From NCBI GenBank assembly GCA_032622095.1, contig CP136066.1, positions 171,491,164-171,555,163 of the forward strand: 64,000 bases of DNA. The letters are read 5' to 3'. Below the pieces are notes generated by a model. It was not told where the DNA came from and ran no database searches. It saw only the letters and a program-made list of their open reading frames with translations. A program made the position numbers and the translations under genes. This document shows, piece after piece, positions 46,329-57,136 of the stretch (its first letter is position 1; each line of letters begins with the position of its first letter). Source of the DNA: Siphonodentalium dalli. Its lineage: Eukaryota > Mollusca > Scaphopoda > Gadilida > Siphonodentaliidae.

Positions 46329-46988
46329 TTATGCAATTCCGACAGTCTCCGTAAATGCTTTGTGGTTGATATGTCCCATTTTGGAGTCAGTTTTACTGTG
46401 ACCACCACTTGTTAGTTTCGGGGGAATGTGAAGCTGATTGGCTATAATTTCTGGTGAATATCTCTCCTGCGTTTGGACAGAATCAGAATGGAGAGAGTTC
46501 GTCCAGGAATTTGATATGTTTGATGTGGAGTTTTCAGGATCACTATTGTGACCCTTTGAACCACCAGTAGGAGTGGCTCTCTGCTTACAAACTGCGTCTA
46601 GTTGCGCTTGTAGACGCTCGTCGATTTGTTCCGAATGCCAACTTACAGGCCGGGATGACTGAACAGATATCATCGTGTCGGCTGCACTGCTTGGAAAACA
46701 AGAAGAAAAGCGTCGGAAGTCAACAAGATCATTTGATGTCCGTGATAACCTTGAATCAGATGACTTTGACGTCAGCGTGTCACTTCCAGCTGGCATTAAT
46801 GTCCAGTCCTTACACAGAGCGGTCATGAATGGAAGCGACGACGAATGTGTTCTACCACCGCGAATTTCCTCCAGTTCGGGATGAAGAGCCTCTTTTTGGA
46901 ACTGAACTGATATGTGAGTGGTTTTCTTTTGCCGTTTTGTTGTACTTTCCGCTAGTGGGCCTTCATCCGTGTCATTGGGAGAACACTG
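46329..46988 (-). CDS. FRMD6: FRMD6/Expanded-like, terminal coding exon
   Basis: The exon starts after a good acceptor (TTTTTGTTTCAG) in phase 0 and codes 219 residues to the TAA at 46329. It follows in frame from the exon ending at 50064. It begins QCSPNDTDEG, contains a Ser/Thr-rich, disordered-looking region, a short charged segment (SEQIDERLQAQLDAVCKQR) that could form a helix, and ends KAFTETVGIA. No catalytic motif is expected: in this family the region after FERM is a long adaptor tail. The final residues do not match a class I PDZ ligand. A MITE hairpin begins 11 bp after the stop. The preceding intron (46989-50063) contains the 1324-bp tandem duplication. Confidence 0.8.
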   Translation of the reverse strand, partial: QCSPNDTDEGPLAESTTKRQKKTTHISVQFQKEALHPELEEIRGGRTHSSSLPFMTALCKDWTLMPAGSDTLTSKSSDSRLSRTSNDLVDFRRFSSCFPSSAADTMISVQSSRPVSWHSEQIDERLQAQLDAVCKQRATPTGGSKGHNSDPENSTSNISNSWTNSLHSDSVQTQERYSPEIIANQLHIPPKLTSGGHSKTDSKMGHINHKAFTETVGIA

Positions 46989-47361
46989 CTGAAACAAAAA
47001 GCCAATAATGTCAAGAGAGAAATCAAAGTATTAATTAAGAAAATAATTTTTCACAGTTTCTAAATAGTGACTATGAAAATTTTCTCATCTCAAAATTTAT
47101 TTATTTTGTTTTTGTGAGTTTTATTCTCTTAATTTGCTTTTTATTATTATATTCATATATTTGGGTTGATCCAATTTATTTCAAGTTTGTAAAAAAAATG
47201 ACAGATTTAGAAATGGCAAAAAATTTACCAAAAAGAATTCTTTGACAAGTGCAGACCCTGGACCCTACCTATAAAAAACCTCCTTATTTCACTCCAACTC
47301 TTTCCCAGTCTTTGTAAACATACACTGAGATTCATACTGATACTGAGTCTATTGCACTCCC

Positions 47362-48685
47362 ATCAACTTTTCATTTTTGTACGGTTGCGGGCTTCCCCCA
47401 AATTACGTCACACCGCGCTATATGTAAATGTAAAATTAGTCGTGATTGACAGGTGTAAACATGGTCACGTGCCAGTGCCGTCATGGCCGCTTCAACCCAT
47501 GTGAAGCCGATTCTCAGAATCGGAATTAACAGTTGCAGGGTTTGTGACTTTTCGTTTTACCGACAATAAAGGTAAACAGCATCCAGGTTCCAAAATAAAA
47601 TGTATTTTAAAGACAGATCTGCTTGAAATTATAAAAAATGTCAATTTATGTGGATTTCTTGGACTTAGAACAAATTATTTCTCTCTTCCGGTATAACATG
47701 ACGTCATGGATACTATTTTTAACAACCTTTAGCCACACCCTCGGAATTTCCACACCAAAAGCACGTGACATATTAATAGTTTTTTATTGGCGCACACATT
47801 TCTTAGAGTAAGTTTTGATTGGCGGTAAATACAAGGAATCCCGGGTTTGGGAAATGATAACTGAACGAAAGGTCGTTAGACCCACTATTTTTTATATGTG
47901 GGTATGTAGTTTACTCCAGACTGACTCTTTCCATGCTGGAAAAATAAAAGTCAAATTCCAGCACTTACAAGTTTTTCCTGCACCGTAGTGGGCAATGGGC
48001 ACATTCAAAATGATATAAACTAAATGTGCTCCAACACACCACAGCATATTATCCCTTAATAAAACACACCCAAACTACATTCATTCCTTATATTTATCTA
48101 TAGCTTTTTACTTATTTTTTTACATAAAATCTGCTTAAATTATTCTTATTTTTTATTTGAAATCTGTTGACAGTATGGAGATAATACAACACAATTTAAA
48201 GCTACTTGAATAATCTACCTCTGAGTAATCTATTGGTTAGCCTATTCTTGTGCGTTTAAAAAGTCTGCATTGGCTTAAAGCCACATGGTGGTTTGCGCTC
48301 CAAAATACACAAAATATTATTCACTTTTGAATATTTCTCAGTATCGAAATAGGTCGATAAATATCTGAACTACCTTTCTATGAGCATTATGTTACCCAAA
48401 AAGACACATTGAAGTAATGAAAAATACACCTATGAATAGAGTGTTTGGGTCCCAAACACAACCATTTGTGCGACATGGAACAGAAGAGCGTTCTGCGGTA
48501 GTCTGTTCCTGATATGGTAGAAATAAAGAGCGTTTGTGTGACTTCTGGCGAAAGTTGAAAACGGCTGAAAAATGGCTGACTTTGGCAAGTGTTTTTAGAT
48601 CATATGAAGCCGATATATCAATAGTTTGTTTATTTATCGACCTATCGTAGAAATACAAATGCCACTAAAAAATATCGACGGAAAT
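47362..48685. repeat. 1324-bp tandem duplication, copy 1 (intronic)
   Basis: From CTTTTCATTTTTGTACGG onward this matches copy 2 at 48686-50014 base for base as far as can be judged by eye. ATCAA stands at the left edge, at the junction and at the right edge (47362, 48686, 50010). The unit has no recognised inverted ends. An 88-codon minus-strand frame in both copies has no family features. Confidence 0.95.
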
Positions 48686-50014
48686 ATCAACTTTTCATTT
48701 TTGTACGGTTGCGGGCTTCCCCCAAATTACGTCACACCGCGCTATATGTAAATGTAAAATTAGTCGTGATTGACAGGTGTAAACATGGTCACGTGCCAGT
48801 GCCGTCATGGCCGCTTCAACCCATGTGAAGCCGATTCTCAGAATCGGAATTAACAGTTGCAGGGTTTGTGACTTTTCGTTTTACCGACAATAAAGGTAAA
48901 CAGCATCCAGGTTCCAAAATAAAATGTATTTTAAAGACAGATCTGCTTGAAATTATAAAAAATGTCAATTTATGTGGATTTCTTGGACTTAGAACAAATT
49001 ATTTCTCTCTTCCGGTATAACATGACGTCATGGATACTATTTTTAACAACCTTTAGCCACACCCTCGGAATTTCCACACCAAAAGCACGTGACATATTAA
49101 TAGTTTTTTATTGGCGCACACATTTCTTAGAGTAAGTTTTGATTGGCGGTAAATACAAGGAATCCCGGGTTTGGGAAATGATAACTGAACGAAAGGTCGT
49201 TAGACCCACTATTTTTTATATGTGGGTATGTAGTTTACTCCAGACTGACTCTTTCCATGCTGGAAAAATAAAAGTCAAATTCCAGCACTTACAAGTTTTT
49301 CCTGCACCGTAGTGGGCAATGGGCACATTCAAAATGATATAAACTAAATGTGCTCCAACACACCACAGCATATTATCCCTTAATAAAACACACCCAAACT
49401 ACATTCATTCCTTATATTTATCTATAGCTTTTTACTTATTTTTTTACATAAAATCTGCTTAAATTATTCTTATTTTTTATTTGAAATCTGTTGACAGTAT
49501 GGAGATAATACAACACAATTTAAAGCTACTTGAATAATCTACCTCTGAGTAATCTATTGGTTAGCCTATTCTTGTGCGTTTAAAAAGTCTGCATTGGCTT
49601 AAAGCCACATGGTGGTTTGCGCTCCAAAATACACAAAATATTATTCACTTTTGAATATTTCTCAGTATCGAAATAGGTCGATAAATATCTGAACTACCTT
49701 TCTATGAGCATTATGTTACCCAAAAAGACACATTGAAGTAATGAAAAATACACCTATGAATAGAGTGTTTGGGTCCCAAACACAACCATTTGTGCGACAT
49801 GGAACAGAAGAGCGTTCTGCGGTAGTCTGTTCCTGATATGGTAGAAATAAAGAGCGTTTGTGTGACTTCTGGCGAAAGTTGAAAACGGCTGAAAAATGGC
49901 TGACTTTGGCAAGTGTTTTTAGATCATATGAAGCCGATATATCAATAGTTTGTTTATTTATCGACCTATCGTAGAAATACAAATGCCACTAAAAAATATC
50001 GACGGAAATATCAA
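48686..50014. repeat. 1324-bp tandem duplication, copy 2 (intronic)
   Basis: Near-identical to copy 1. It ends only 49 bp from the exon whose donor is at 50063. The near-identity implies a very recent event, an individual polymorphism or an assembly duplication. Confidence 0.95.
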
Positions 50015-50063
50015 AGTTCGTTACGGGAGGTATAAAAACATATATAGGCTATGTAAATATTAC

Positions 50064-50872
50064 CTGTTTAAGAGCTGAAGGTTCTGAAGCATTTACTTGG
50101 GTCGAGTCAGCGACAATTTCTCTGGGCTGCCAGACGTCAGTCGGGAGGCTCTGGTTTTTAATTTCCATGACTTCCATTGCTTCGGCCGACAGTTCTAATG
50201 GAGGTAAGTAATCTCTAACTGGTGAGTTCTCGACTGCGGTAACATACGCGGGTGGCGCGGGCAGATAAAGGTGATCAGAATCATCAGATGAAGAAAACGG
50301 CACAATACTACCCATGTTAGCAATATCTGATGATCTGTCGCCTATCGATAAGCCACCAGATGGAGTCCGTGATGATGGCGGCGTATACATGTACACGTCA
50401 GCTAGTGCATCAATATGTGTATTGTTCGTAGCTTGTAACAGTAAATTATTGGAGGAATTATTACCGCTACTACATAAGCTAGAATCTTTACTTGAAGTTC
50501 TTGAATTCCGAGAATGTTCTACTCCGTTATGACTTCCAGATGCTGCTAATATATCCTGGTTTAGTTGTAGTTGTGTCTGCATATTTTTAAAGCTGTCTCC
50601 TCGACTGACGCTACGACTCACAGGGCGAGAACGAGTGCGATGAGTTGGTGACGATGCAGTTGATGACTTATTGTAATGCGGCACCTTCATGTTGTAATAC
50701 ATTTGGTGTGGTTGTTGCTGCTGCATTCTTGCTCGGTAACTTCCACTACCTATAACGGGTGACATTTCCTCCATATTTGTATTATTATGCGGAATTTGTG
50801 TTGGGACGATTTCTCTTGGTCTATTTTCTAGTACAGGGCTCCTGTTGATGAGACCTGTGTATGGTTTGTAAT
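50064..50872 (-). CDS. FRMD6: FRMD6/Expanded-like exon with PPxY motif
   Basis: An 809-nt exon lies between acceptor TTCTCATCTTCAG and donor CAG|GTAATA. It enters in phase 1 (first codon completed from the previous exon) and leaves in phase 0. It encodes YKPYTGLINRSPVLENRPRE, a Gln/His-rich patch, a basic Ser/Arg stretch (THRTRSRPVSRSVSRGDSF), Asn/Ser-rich low complexity, and LYLPAPPAYVTAVENSP. The PPAY (50244-50255) is a PPxY motif, the ligand of WW domains. Drosophila Expanded uses such motifs to hold Yorkie; as I recall it, the vertebrate FRMD6 tail lacks one. The likely role is a cortical Hippo-pathway scaffold; this is inferred from family and motif. Confidence 0.85.
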
Positions 50873-50891
50873 CTGAAGATGAGAAAAACAT

Positions 50892-51520
50892 TTAGGAGTT
50901 ATCGACTGAGTGATCTCAGATTTGTCAAGGTATACACAGGAAACAGCCTTTGACCTTATTGCTCACTGGTAAACTGGGTGTATTAATTGATAAACAATAA
51001 TATAAAGCGATTAATATGGCACCGAGGTGACCAATTTTACCATCCACAGAATTATCAGTTCCTCACAAAGGGAAATTAAAGACTTAAAGCTCAGCTGAGC
51101 TGCATTCATAGTAAACTAGACATCTTTTCTGAACTATAGGTACTGTTGAATTTCAAAGGGAAATAATGAGTAAACACTAAATTAAATTGAACTTGAGTTG
51201 AATCATTATGAATATCTCAAAAACTAAAATATTATATTGTTATCTAGTGCATTCACTGGTTTATTAGTTTAACACAATCACTGCGACGCCCATTCAATTA
51301 CATGCAAATAGTACGAGATAACTCGCAGTTGGCAGTGAACATGTTAAGCAGTTTCATTTTGGCAGGATAAAAATGTTTTTGTCATGAAAGCCAGGAAATG
51401 CTGATTTGGAAAAGAAATGTGGCAAATTGAAATAATAAATTGTCTGATAAAATAAACCAATGATTGCACTTTTTAATTGCTCTAGCTTTACAATGAATCC
51501 ACTGGTTTGATATGGAATAC
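50892..51520. other. Intron sequence, no other gene seen
   Basis: Part of the intron 50873-52320 of the FRMD6-like gene; AT-rich with no recognised repeat. Confidence 0.5.
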
Positions 51521-51525
51521 TATAA

Positions 51526-51862
51526 GGGCCACTTCCTTATGGCGAATCTGGCATGCGTCAAAATTATTCGCGTGGTGAAAGCGACAAAATTGTGTCGCTT
51601 TCGGTGTGCGCCAAATTTTTTTAAATGTTGCATGTTTTGATGCGGGCCGAAAGCTACACAAGCGGCAAAATGTGCAATATTATATTTTGATGCACGCCGA
51701 AAGCGATATTAGTCGCTTTCGGCATGTGCCAATAAACATGGAACATTTCTCATGTTTTGACACCCGCCGAAAGCGAAAAAAAATGCGACATATGTTGCTT
51801 TTGCTGCACGAATATTGGCAAACATTTTGTCGCCCGCCAGAAGCACAATTTGGAAGTGGCCC
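51526..51862. mobile_element. PIF/Harbinger-like MITE with repeated GCCGAAAGCG palindromes
   Basis: Inverted ends GGGCCACTTCC are flanked by 3-bp TAA on both sides (51523-51525, 51863-51865), as in the PIF/Harbinger superfamily (TWA target). The interior holds a run of GCCGAAAGCG and CGCTTTCGG motifs, several forming small hairpins (for example GCCGAAAGCGATATTAGTCG followed by CTTTCGGC). The run is spaced by roughly 80-90 bp units containing CATGTTTTGA. It lies in an intron. Confidence 0.85.
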
Positions 51863-51966
51863 TAATAGTAATAGTTTGAGGATGTACTTTTGTTCACAGA
51901 AATGTTAGTCTAAAATTATTTCCATGGCTATCAATGCTGAAACAAGCCATCTCTGCATCACATTAA

Positions 51967-52205
51967 CCCTTTCATGACGGGAGCTGCGCTGGTGCAGCAT
52001 CAAAGACCCTTTACCAGTACATTCCCTTATATATGAGAGTCTCCCATAGGGAGCCTCACATATATAAGAGAATGCACTGGCTTTCAAGGTCAAGGTAGAT
52101 ATTGTTAGGCCAATGCATTCTCATACATATGCGAGGTGCATATATAAGAGAATGCATTGGCACAGGGTTTTCACCAAATTGCAGGAAGCTCCAATTATGG
52201 AAGAG
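51967..52205. mobile_element. piggyBac-like MITE, family P2, in intron
   Basis: CCCTTTCATGACGGGAGCTG at the left; TAATTATGGAAGAG at the right is the degraded complement. TTAA at 51963-51966, and TTAG at 52206-52209 with one base changed. Internal CAATGCATTCTC palindromes as in the other P2 copies, in opposite orientation to 42297. Confidence 0.8.
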
Positions 52206-52320
52206 TTAGCAAGTCTGTAGTCACAGGCTATATTGCCGAAATATTGACAAGGGATGCAGGCTTATGGCATTTCATTGTCAAAACTTAACAAGGGAAGTAT
52301 ATTTCTTCAATAAAACTCAC

Positions 52321-52440
52321 TAAGTATATTAACAAGACCTGTATCCTTCTGTGCACCACTTCTAATCTTAGACCGAACCTGACTAGGCGTCCCATTTCTT
52401 GACCGACTCGGAGGACAGTCAATAATAATCTCTCGATTTT
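52321..52440 (-). CDS. FRMD6: FRMD6/Expanded-like, 120-nt exon
   Basis: Acceptor CTTTTATTGCAG and donor CTTA|GTGAGT bound an exon that starts and ends in phase 1. It reads (E)NREIIIDCPPSRSRNGTPSQ, then VRSKIRSGAQKDTGLVNIL. The junction codons give ...FDENDENREIII on one side and LVNILNYKPYTG on the other. It is a short tail segment rich in Ser and Arg, a candidate phosphorylation region; nothing in it identifies a fold. Because its length is a multiple of three, skipping it would keep the reading frame. Confidence 0.8.
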
Positions 52441-53030
52441 CTGCAATAAAAGAATATAAGTTTTAGACTTCATATCCCAACATCTGAAGGGTGACATCAT
52501 TTAGTGACTAAATTTATTTAAGAAATAACATGATGTATTAATTAAGTTTGTGCAGTTATAGAAAATTCGTTTTCAACCTATTTATATATAGCTCATGAAT
52601 GATTAACCCTTTGAGTGCCAGGTCGATTTTTGTATCAACCCATATACCCTGTGCCAATGCATTCTCTTTTTTTTTTTTACAATTTTAATGATTTATTCTT
52701 ATATTCTTTAACTCTTTCGCTGCCAAACGCGCATAAATGCGAACTTCGTAGACGCTGCCAATCGCGCATTTTTGCGAATTTGGTATGTAGTCTAATGTAT
52801 GGGATATAACTCTATTCTTTCCGGCATGTTTGACAGTGTACAATGTATTTATCTGTAGTACTGTTGCACGCGAACAATTTAAAGCGACAATGTCCACAAG
52901 GTCATGCTATTTCTGACGTTATGGAGGTACAGTCAGAGCCGGAATATTGCGTCATTGTTATTAGCATGTGGTTATCAGTCGAAAATGGCTGCTCGCAAAA
53001 GACTCAGGACTGAAGAAGTTATTGTTATTA

Positions 53031-53385
53031 CCTCTATACTCTAATGATCGAGGGGCGCCTGTGGCGCATAAGTTACTTATACCTATTATTTGTGTGGGCA
53101 GTAGCCTCTATTATAGGGGCGCCTGCGGCGCATAAGATACTATGGGTGGCGGGATGGGGTGGTGGATGGGTAAATAACCTCTATACTATAATGATCGAGG
53201 GGCGCCTGCGGCGCATAAGATACTTATACCTATTATTTATGTGGGCAGTAGCCTCTATAGGGGCGCCTGCGGCGCATAAGATACTATGGGTGGCGGGATG
53301 GGGTGGTGGGTGGGTAACTAACCTCTATACTCTAATGATCGAGGGGCGCATAAGATACTTATACCTAGTATTTATAATACACCTT
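53031..53385. repeat. ~145-bp tandem repeat, 2.4 copies
   Basis: CCTCTATACT-TAATGATCGA, then GGGGCGCCTG-GGCGCATAAG, TACTTATACCTA-TATTT and GGGTGGCGGGATGGGGTGGT start at 53031, 53178 and 53322. Each unit contains GGGGCGCCTG-GGCGCATAAG twice. The open frame of 117 codons across it is a by-product. Confidence 0.9.
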
Positions 53386-53529
53386 TACTGGTTTTGAACA
53401 ACCCTCGTCTATTGTGTCGTTTTCCAATGGTGATAACAGGCAACTAAATTAATAATGCTGGTGAGTTGACCAAGCGTACGCCCGCGTGACCTATATAATT
53501 CACATAAATCATCGTAAAACCCAATTTTC

Positions 53530-53965
53530 CTGAAATTCAAGATGGCCATCAAGATCACGTGACTTATAAGGGGCGGAGCAGGGTCATATGTCCCCCTGCA
53601 GGTATATATACATATGGGTATGGTTATATTATATATATCTACATGTATAATTGGAATTGTACCTATCAGGGAATATTCAAGCAACAAAAGCACGAACTCA
53701 ACAAAGTGCGCCATTGTATCTCATTTTGCTACAAATAGGTGGCAACTTGCATACATCCAAGATGGACGCCAAGGTCACGTGACCTATTTTATGTCCAAAG
53801 TGGGTTCATATAGGTTACTCCCGTGTACCTTACTGTTGGACATCGTATAATTGGGTTGAAAATTAGAAAACAAACAACACACCCATTCATACCCACACAA
53901 ACTGTACATATACAGGCAAATAGCCACTAATCCAAGATGGCCGCCAATGTCACGTGACATTGGTG
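53530..53965. repeat. Three repeats of AAGATGG-C plus CACGTGAC
   Basis: CAAGATGGCCATCAAGATCA-CGTGAC (about 53538), CAAGATGGACGCCAAGGTCA-CGTGAC (53758) and CAAGATGGCCGCCAATGTCA-CGTGAC (about 53933) lie in the same orientation. AAGATGGC resembles a YY1 site and CACGTG is an E-box. They may be transposon sequence only. Confidence 0.7.
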
Positions 53966-54144
53966 GGCGTGTCCACGGCGGCATTCGACAGGGTATACCT
54001 ATGTCTATATACACAGGGTTTCCGCGAGGGGAAAATTAATGAGTCCGTATTGGGGAAACACATAACGCGACGGGACGACCATGGTTCGTCCCGTTGGGCG
54101 AAAATTTTGTTATTTGACACTGAAAAGTAGCAATTTCCTTGCAC

Positions 54145-55595
54145 ATAAGAGTCTCACAAAGCAACCAAAGCTACGTATATATTACGCAAGTCAATCATTT
54201 CCATGGGTGCATTAATTCTGTTGATGGTATCCAGATAATCAATCAACTAATTACGCACATAAGACTGCCGTCTGATTGAAGATTATATATAAATGAACAA
54301 GCTACTAGTTATTGTTTACAAATTTATACAATAAGATTCCGATGAATCTAAACACTACAAAACATCTATGCATTGACCAATAATAGATAGCAAGGAGAAT
54401 TGAATAAAGTATTTCCTAGAATTGCAAGCAGCTTCTGTGAAAATGAAACTGACATGATATACGCTGTCAATCGTAAAACTATTTGTGCGCTGTGACGTCA
54501 TACTGCAGGAGCTATTTATAGCGGCAAAATACGAATGGTAGCGACACTGGTATTTGGCACCAAAAAAAATTAATAAAAAGAGATTTTTATTAAATTTAAA
54601 AACAAAATTGTGCCTAATACCTGTGGGTAGGGACATCTTTCACTCGGAACGCGTAGCTTGTTCACTAATCTCTATATATTAGTCCATAAACTGACGACCG
54701 CAATTGCTTATTATGCGCATAGTCAACAAAATCCCAACGTGATTTATTTCACAGTAAAACGGAACCTGTCCCGAAATCAGTCTTTATAGTGGGAATTCAT
54801 AGTGACAAGTTAACAACACCATTCATTTGAACCATATTACATACATGGGTGATAAAGACAAACACATACCCCCTCCCCAATATGGAGATAATGTCAAAGG
54901 ACGGTAAATAATAGTTGCGTTGTCACCAAGCACAATCAACGACGCACGTGTTCACATCTCCCGCCAAATTATATTTTATAACACGTTGGCTAAAACTCCG
55001 TTCTATACCTCATGGACTCTGCAGGGGGACCCATTTATTATGTACCACCGTACGATAGCACGGGATCTCGGAGAGGAGCAGTTTCATTCATGAAAATCCC
55101 GTGCATAAAAATGTCCCGACTAAGAAATTCGGCGTTCTTTGATCAAATTATGTAATCCTACGATATCACGGGATTTTCGAGCATGAGTAGTTTCATCCCG
55201 TACACAAAAATATGCATATTCAGCAGTCCGACATTTTTTGATGTTACCGCGACATGCATTACGCTGTATCTAACGTCGCTATTTGACCCGCTTTTTCACC
55301 AGTATTCTATTTAACACCCGAACTCCCGTTGTAACCGGATTTGTTTACGACATTGCGACTGACATTTGGTATATGTATGAACCAAACAGATAATATGCGA
55401 GGGGAATGAGGCCGTCCTACGGACGCTGAGCCGTACTAACGGAAACCCTGATATACATGTGAAGTTTCAACTAATTATATTAGAAACTGCTTGAGATATA
55501 ATGTATTACCCATATATACCTGAAATACATGGATATATGTACAGTATGCGTGGCACTGGGGGGTACGTCTGTGGTGGCGGGTGGCAGCGAAAGAG
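54145..55595. other. Rest of the inner element; no gene seen
   Basis: Between about 55030 and 55210, GTACGATAGCACGGGATCTC / TACGATATCACGGGATTTTC and TAGTTTCATCCCGTACA / CAGTTTCATTCATGAAAATC form two loose direct copies. A near-palindrome GGGACGACCATGGTTCGTCC lies at about 54071. No transposase core was recognised. Confidence 0.45.
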
Positions 55596-55657
55596 TTAAC
55601 AGACTTATTTTGTAGGTTTAGGGCTGATGAAATCGGCCCCTGGCACTCAAAGGGTTA

Positions 55658-56020
55658 AAGACATATTAAGGATTTGTTCGGGTCCTTGAAACTGATAAGT
55701 TGGTACTCAGGCGCTATGGCAACAGGGTGAATGCAGTATTATACTAACATCGGCGAAAATTTCCAACAAATCGACCATAGAAAAAATCGTCTAAACAACG
55801 CTCAATTGTAAATATTTACATCTCGATTCTGGACGCAACTATTGGCGATAAACATACGCAAATGATTTCACCAGCGAGGGTCACTGCATTTAATTAATCT
55901 ACAGGAATGAGGGTGTCTGTTGTTAATTTGGGTATAATATTTGTAAAAATAACTACTTTGAGCAAGATTATTCTCCATTTCTATTAGTCCATTCTACCGG
56001 AGTGTTTCTCATCACTGTAA
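55658..56020. repeat. Dispersed repeat R, copy 2
   Basis: Related along its length to 44876-45215. It starts right at the TTAA of the outer piggyBac-like element, so the transposon may have inserted into or next to R. Confidence 0.65.
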
Positions 56021-56336
56021 GTTATGATAGCGTCATCAAGGATTGACGTACATGTATAACGTTAACTTTCACATAACATTTTGTTTTCAACCTGATCAGT
56101 GTCATTATCACCTGTAGTGTGTAACACTAAAAATGTAATTTCCATTTGGATATACAAGCATTGAAGAAGACCAAGGGCCGAAGCTGTGTCATAAATGAGC
56201 GTTACCATCTTTATCCTGACCCTCGTTTGGACAATGAACATAACTAGATCATGATGAATATTCCAGATTACTGTAGGGATAGGCCAAACCAGTTAATCAA
56301 TTTCTATATATTCTACCATTCGATTCTTGTATTAAC

Positions 56337-56727
56337 CCTTTACCCAACAAACCGGCCAAAACCGGCCAAATAAAGCTTCAACAGCCTAAAATATCTTCGG
56401 TCTGTCTCAATAGAACCATACAAATATGGATATCATTGGAACCGGCTCCTTGACCACATTGTGATAGTTACAGTTATGCCCTGTGCCAATGCATTCTCTT
56501 ATATATGCGAGTCGACCATAGGTCGCCTCGCATATATAAGAGAATGCATTGGCATAGAAAAAAACTTTTTTTTACACTTTTTACCATTTTTTCTTACATT
56601 CTTTAACAATTTTATAATTTTTAATGCATTAAGCCAATGCATTCTCTAATATATGCGAGGCGACCTATGGTAGACTCGCATATATAACAGAATGCATTGG
56701 CACAGGGCCCTTCTGTTGGGTAAAGGG
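56337..56727. mobile_element. piggyBac-like MITE, family P3 (391 bp), in intron
   Basis: CCCTTTACCCAACA at the left and TGTTGGGTAAAGGG at the right, with TTAA at 56333-56336 and 56728-56731. The right two thirds hold paired palindromes GCCAATGCATTCTC-TATATATGCGAG around TCGACC-TAGGTCG. That section is copied at 56880-57136. Confidence 0.9.
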
Positions 56728-56819
56728 TTAACAAACACTTTTCATACAAGAAATGTGACAAACATATGTGCAATGAAAATATTGAATTCATTTTGAAGAT
56801 TATAAATCACTATAAACTT

Positions 56820-56879
56820 TAAACTATCTGAATAATTTTAAATTAACTGACCATCATTCTCGTCGAAGCTGATGGCCAT
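56820..56879 (-). pseudogene. Duplicated end of FRMD6 exon with splice donor
   Basis: AAACTATCTGAATAATTTTA, then AATTAACTGACCATCATTCTC and GTCGAAGCTGATGGCCAT, are identical to 57138-57197 with offset 318. The block contains the last 28 nt of the exon 57170-57367 (coding MAISFDEND) plus its donor and the first intron bases. No acceptor precedes it, so it should be silent inside the intron. Confidence 0.85.
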
Positions 56880-57136
56880 AGTTATACCCTGTGCCAATGC
56901 ATTCTCTTATATATGCGAGTCGACCTTAGGTCGCCTCGCATATATAAGAGAATGCATTGGCCTAAAAAAAAACTTTTTTTTAACACTTTTTACCATTTTT
57001 TCTTACATTCTTTAACAATTTTATAATTTTTAATGTGTTAAGCCAATGCATTCTCTTATATATGCGAGGCGACCTATGGTCGACTCGCATATATAAGAGA
57101 ATGCATTGGCACAGGGCCATTCTGTTGGGTAAAGGG
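56880..57136. repeat. Second copy of the P3 MITE right part
   Basis: Starts AGTTATACCCTGTGCCAATG, matches 56472-56727 almost throughout and ends TTGGGTAAAGGG-TTAA directly beside the FRMD6 exon flank. Its left end (CCCTTTACCC) is missing, so it came from duplication of MITE plus flank rather than from fresh transposition. Confidence 0.85.

Larger units (their letters stand above)
52712..55595 (+). mobile_element. piggyBac-like element, inner, 2.88 kb
   Basis: CTCTTTCGCTGCCA at the left and TGGCAGCGAAAGAG at the right form inverted ends, with TTAA on both sides (52708-52711, 55596-55599). A start-like peptide MAARKRLRTEEVIVI (from 52985) resembles the N-terminus of piggyBac-type transposases (basic start then L-x-x-E-E) but stops after 19 codons. 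No DDD catalytic core was found. Inside are a ~145-bp tandem repeat (53031-53385) and three CACGTGAC-containing repeats. The element is degenerate. Confidence 0.75.
52607..55654. mobile_element. piggyBac-like element, outer, 3.05 kb, in intron
   Basis: CCCTTTGAGTGCCAGG at the left and its near-complement CCCTGGCACTCAAAGGG at the right, with TTAA at 52603-52606 and 55655-55658. It starts like P1 (ATTTTTGTATCAACCCATA). Nearly all of its length is a second TTAA-flanked insertion (52712-55595), so the outer element is a short MITE split by a larger one. Confidence 0.85.

Noticed and set aside
48392-49982. 88-codon minus-strand frame present twice
   Set aside because: It sits inside the 1324-bp intronic duplication, without splice context or family features.
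53044-53397. 117-codon frame with repeated AAHKILWVAGWGGGW
   Set aside because: Product of the ~145-bp tandem repeat.
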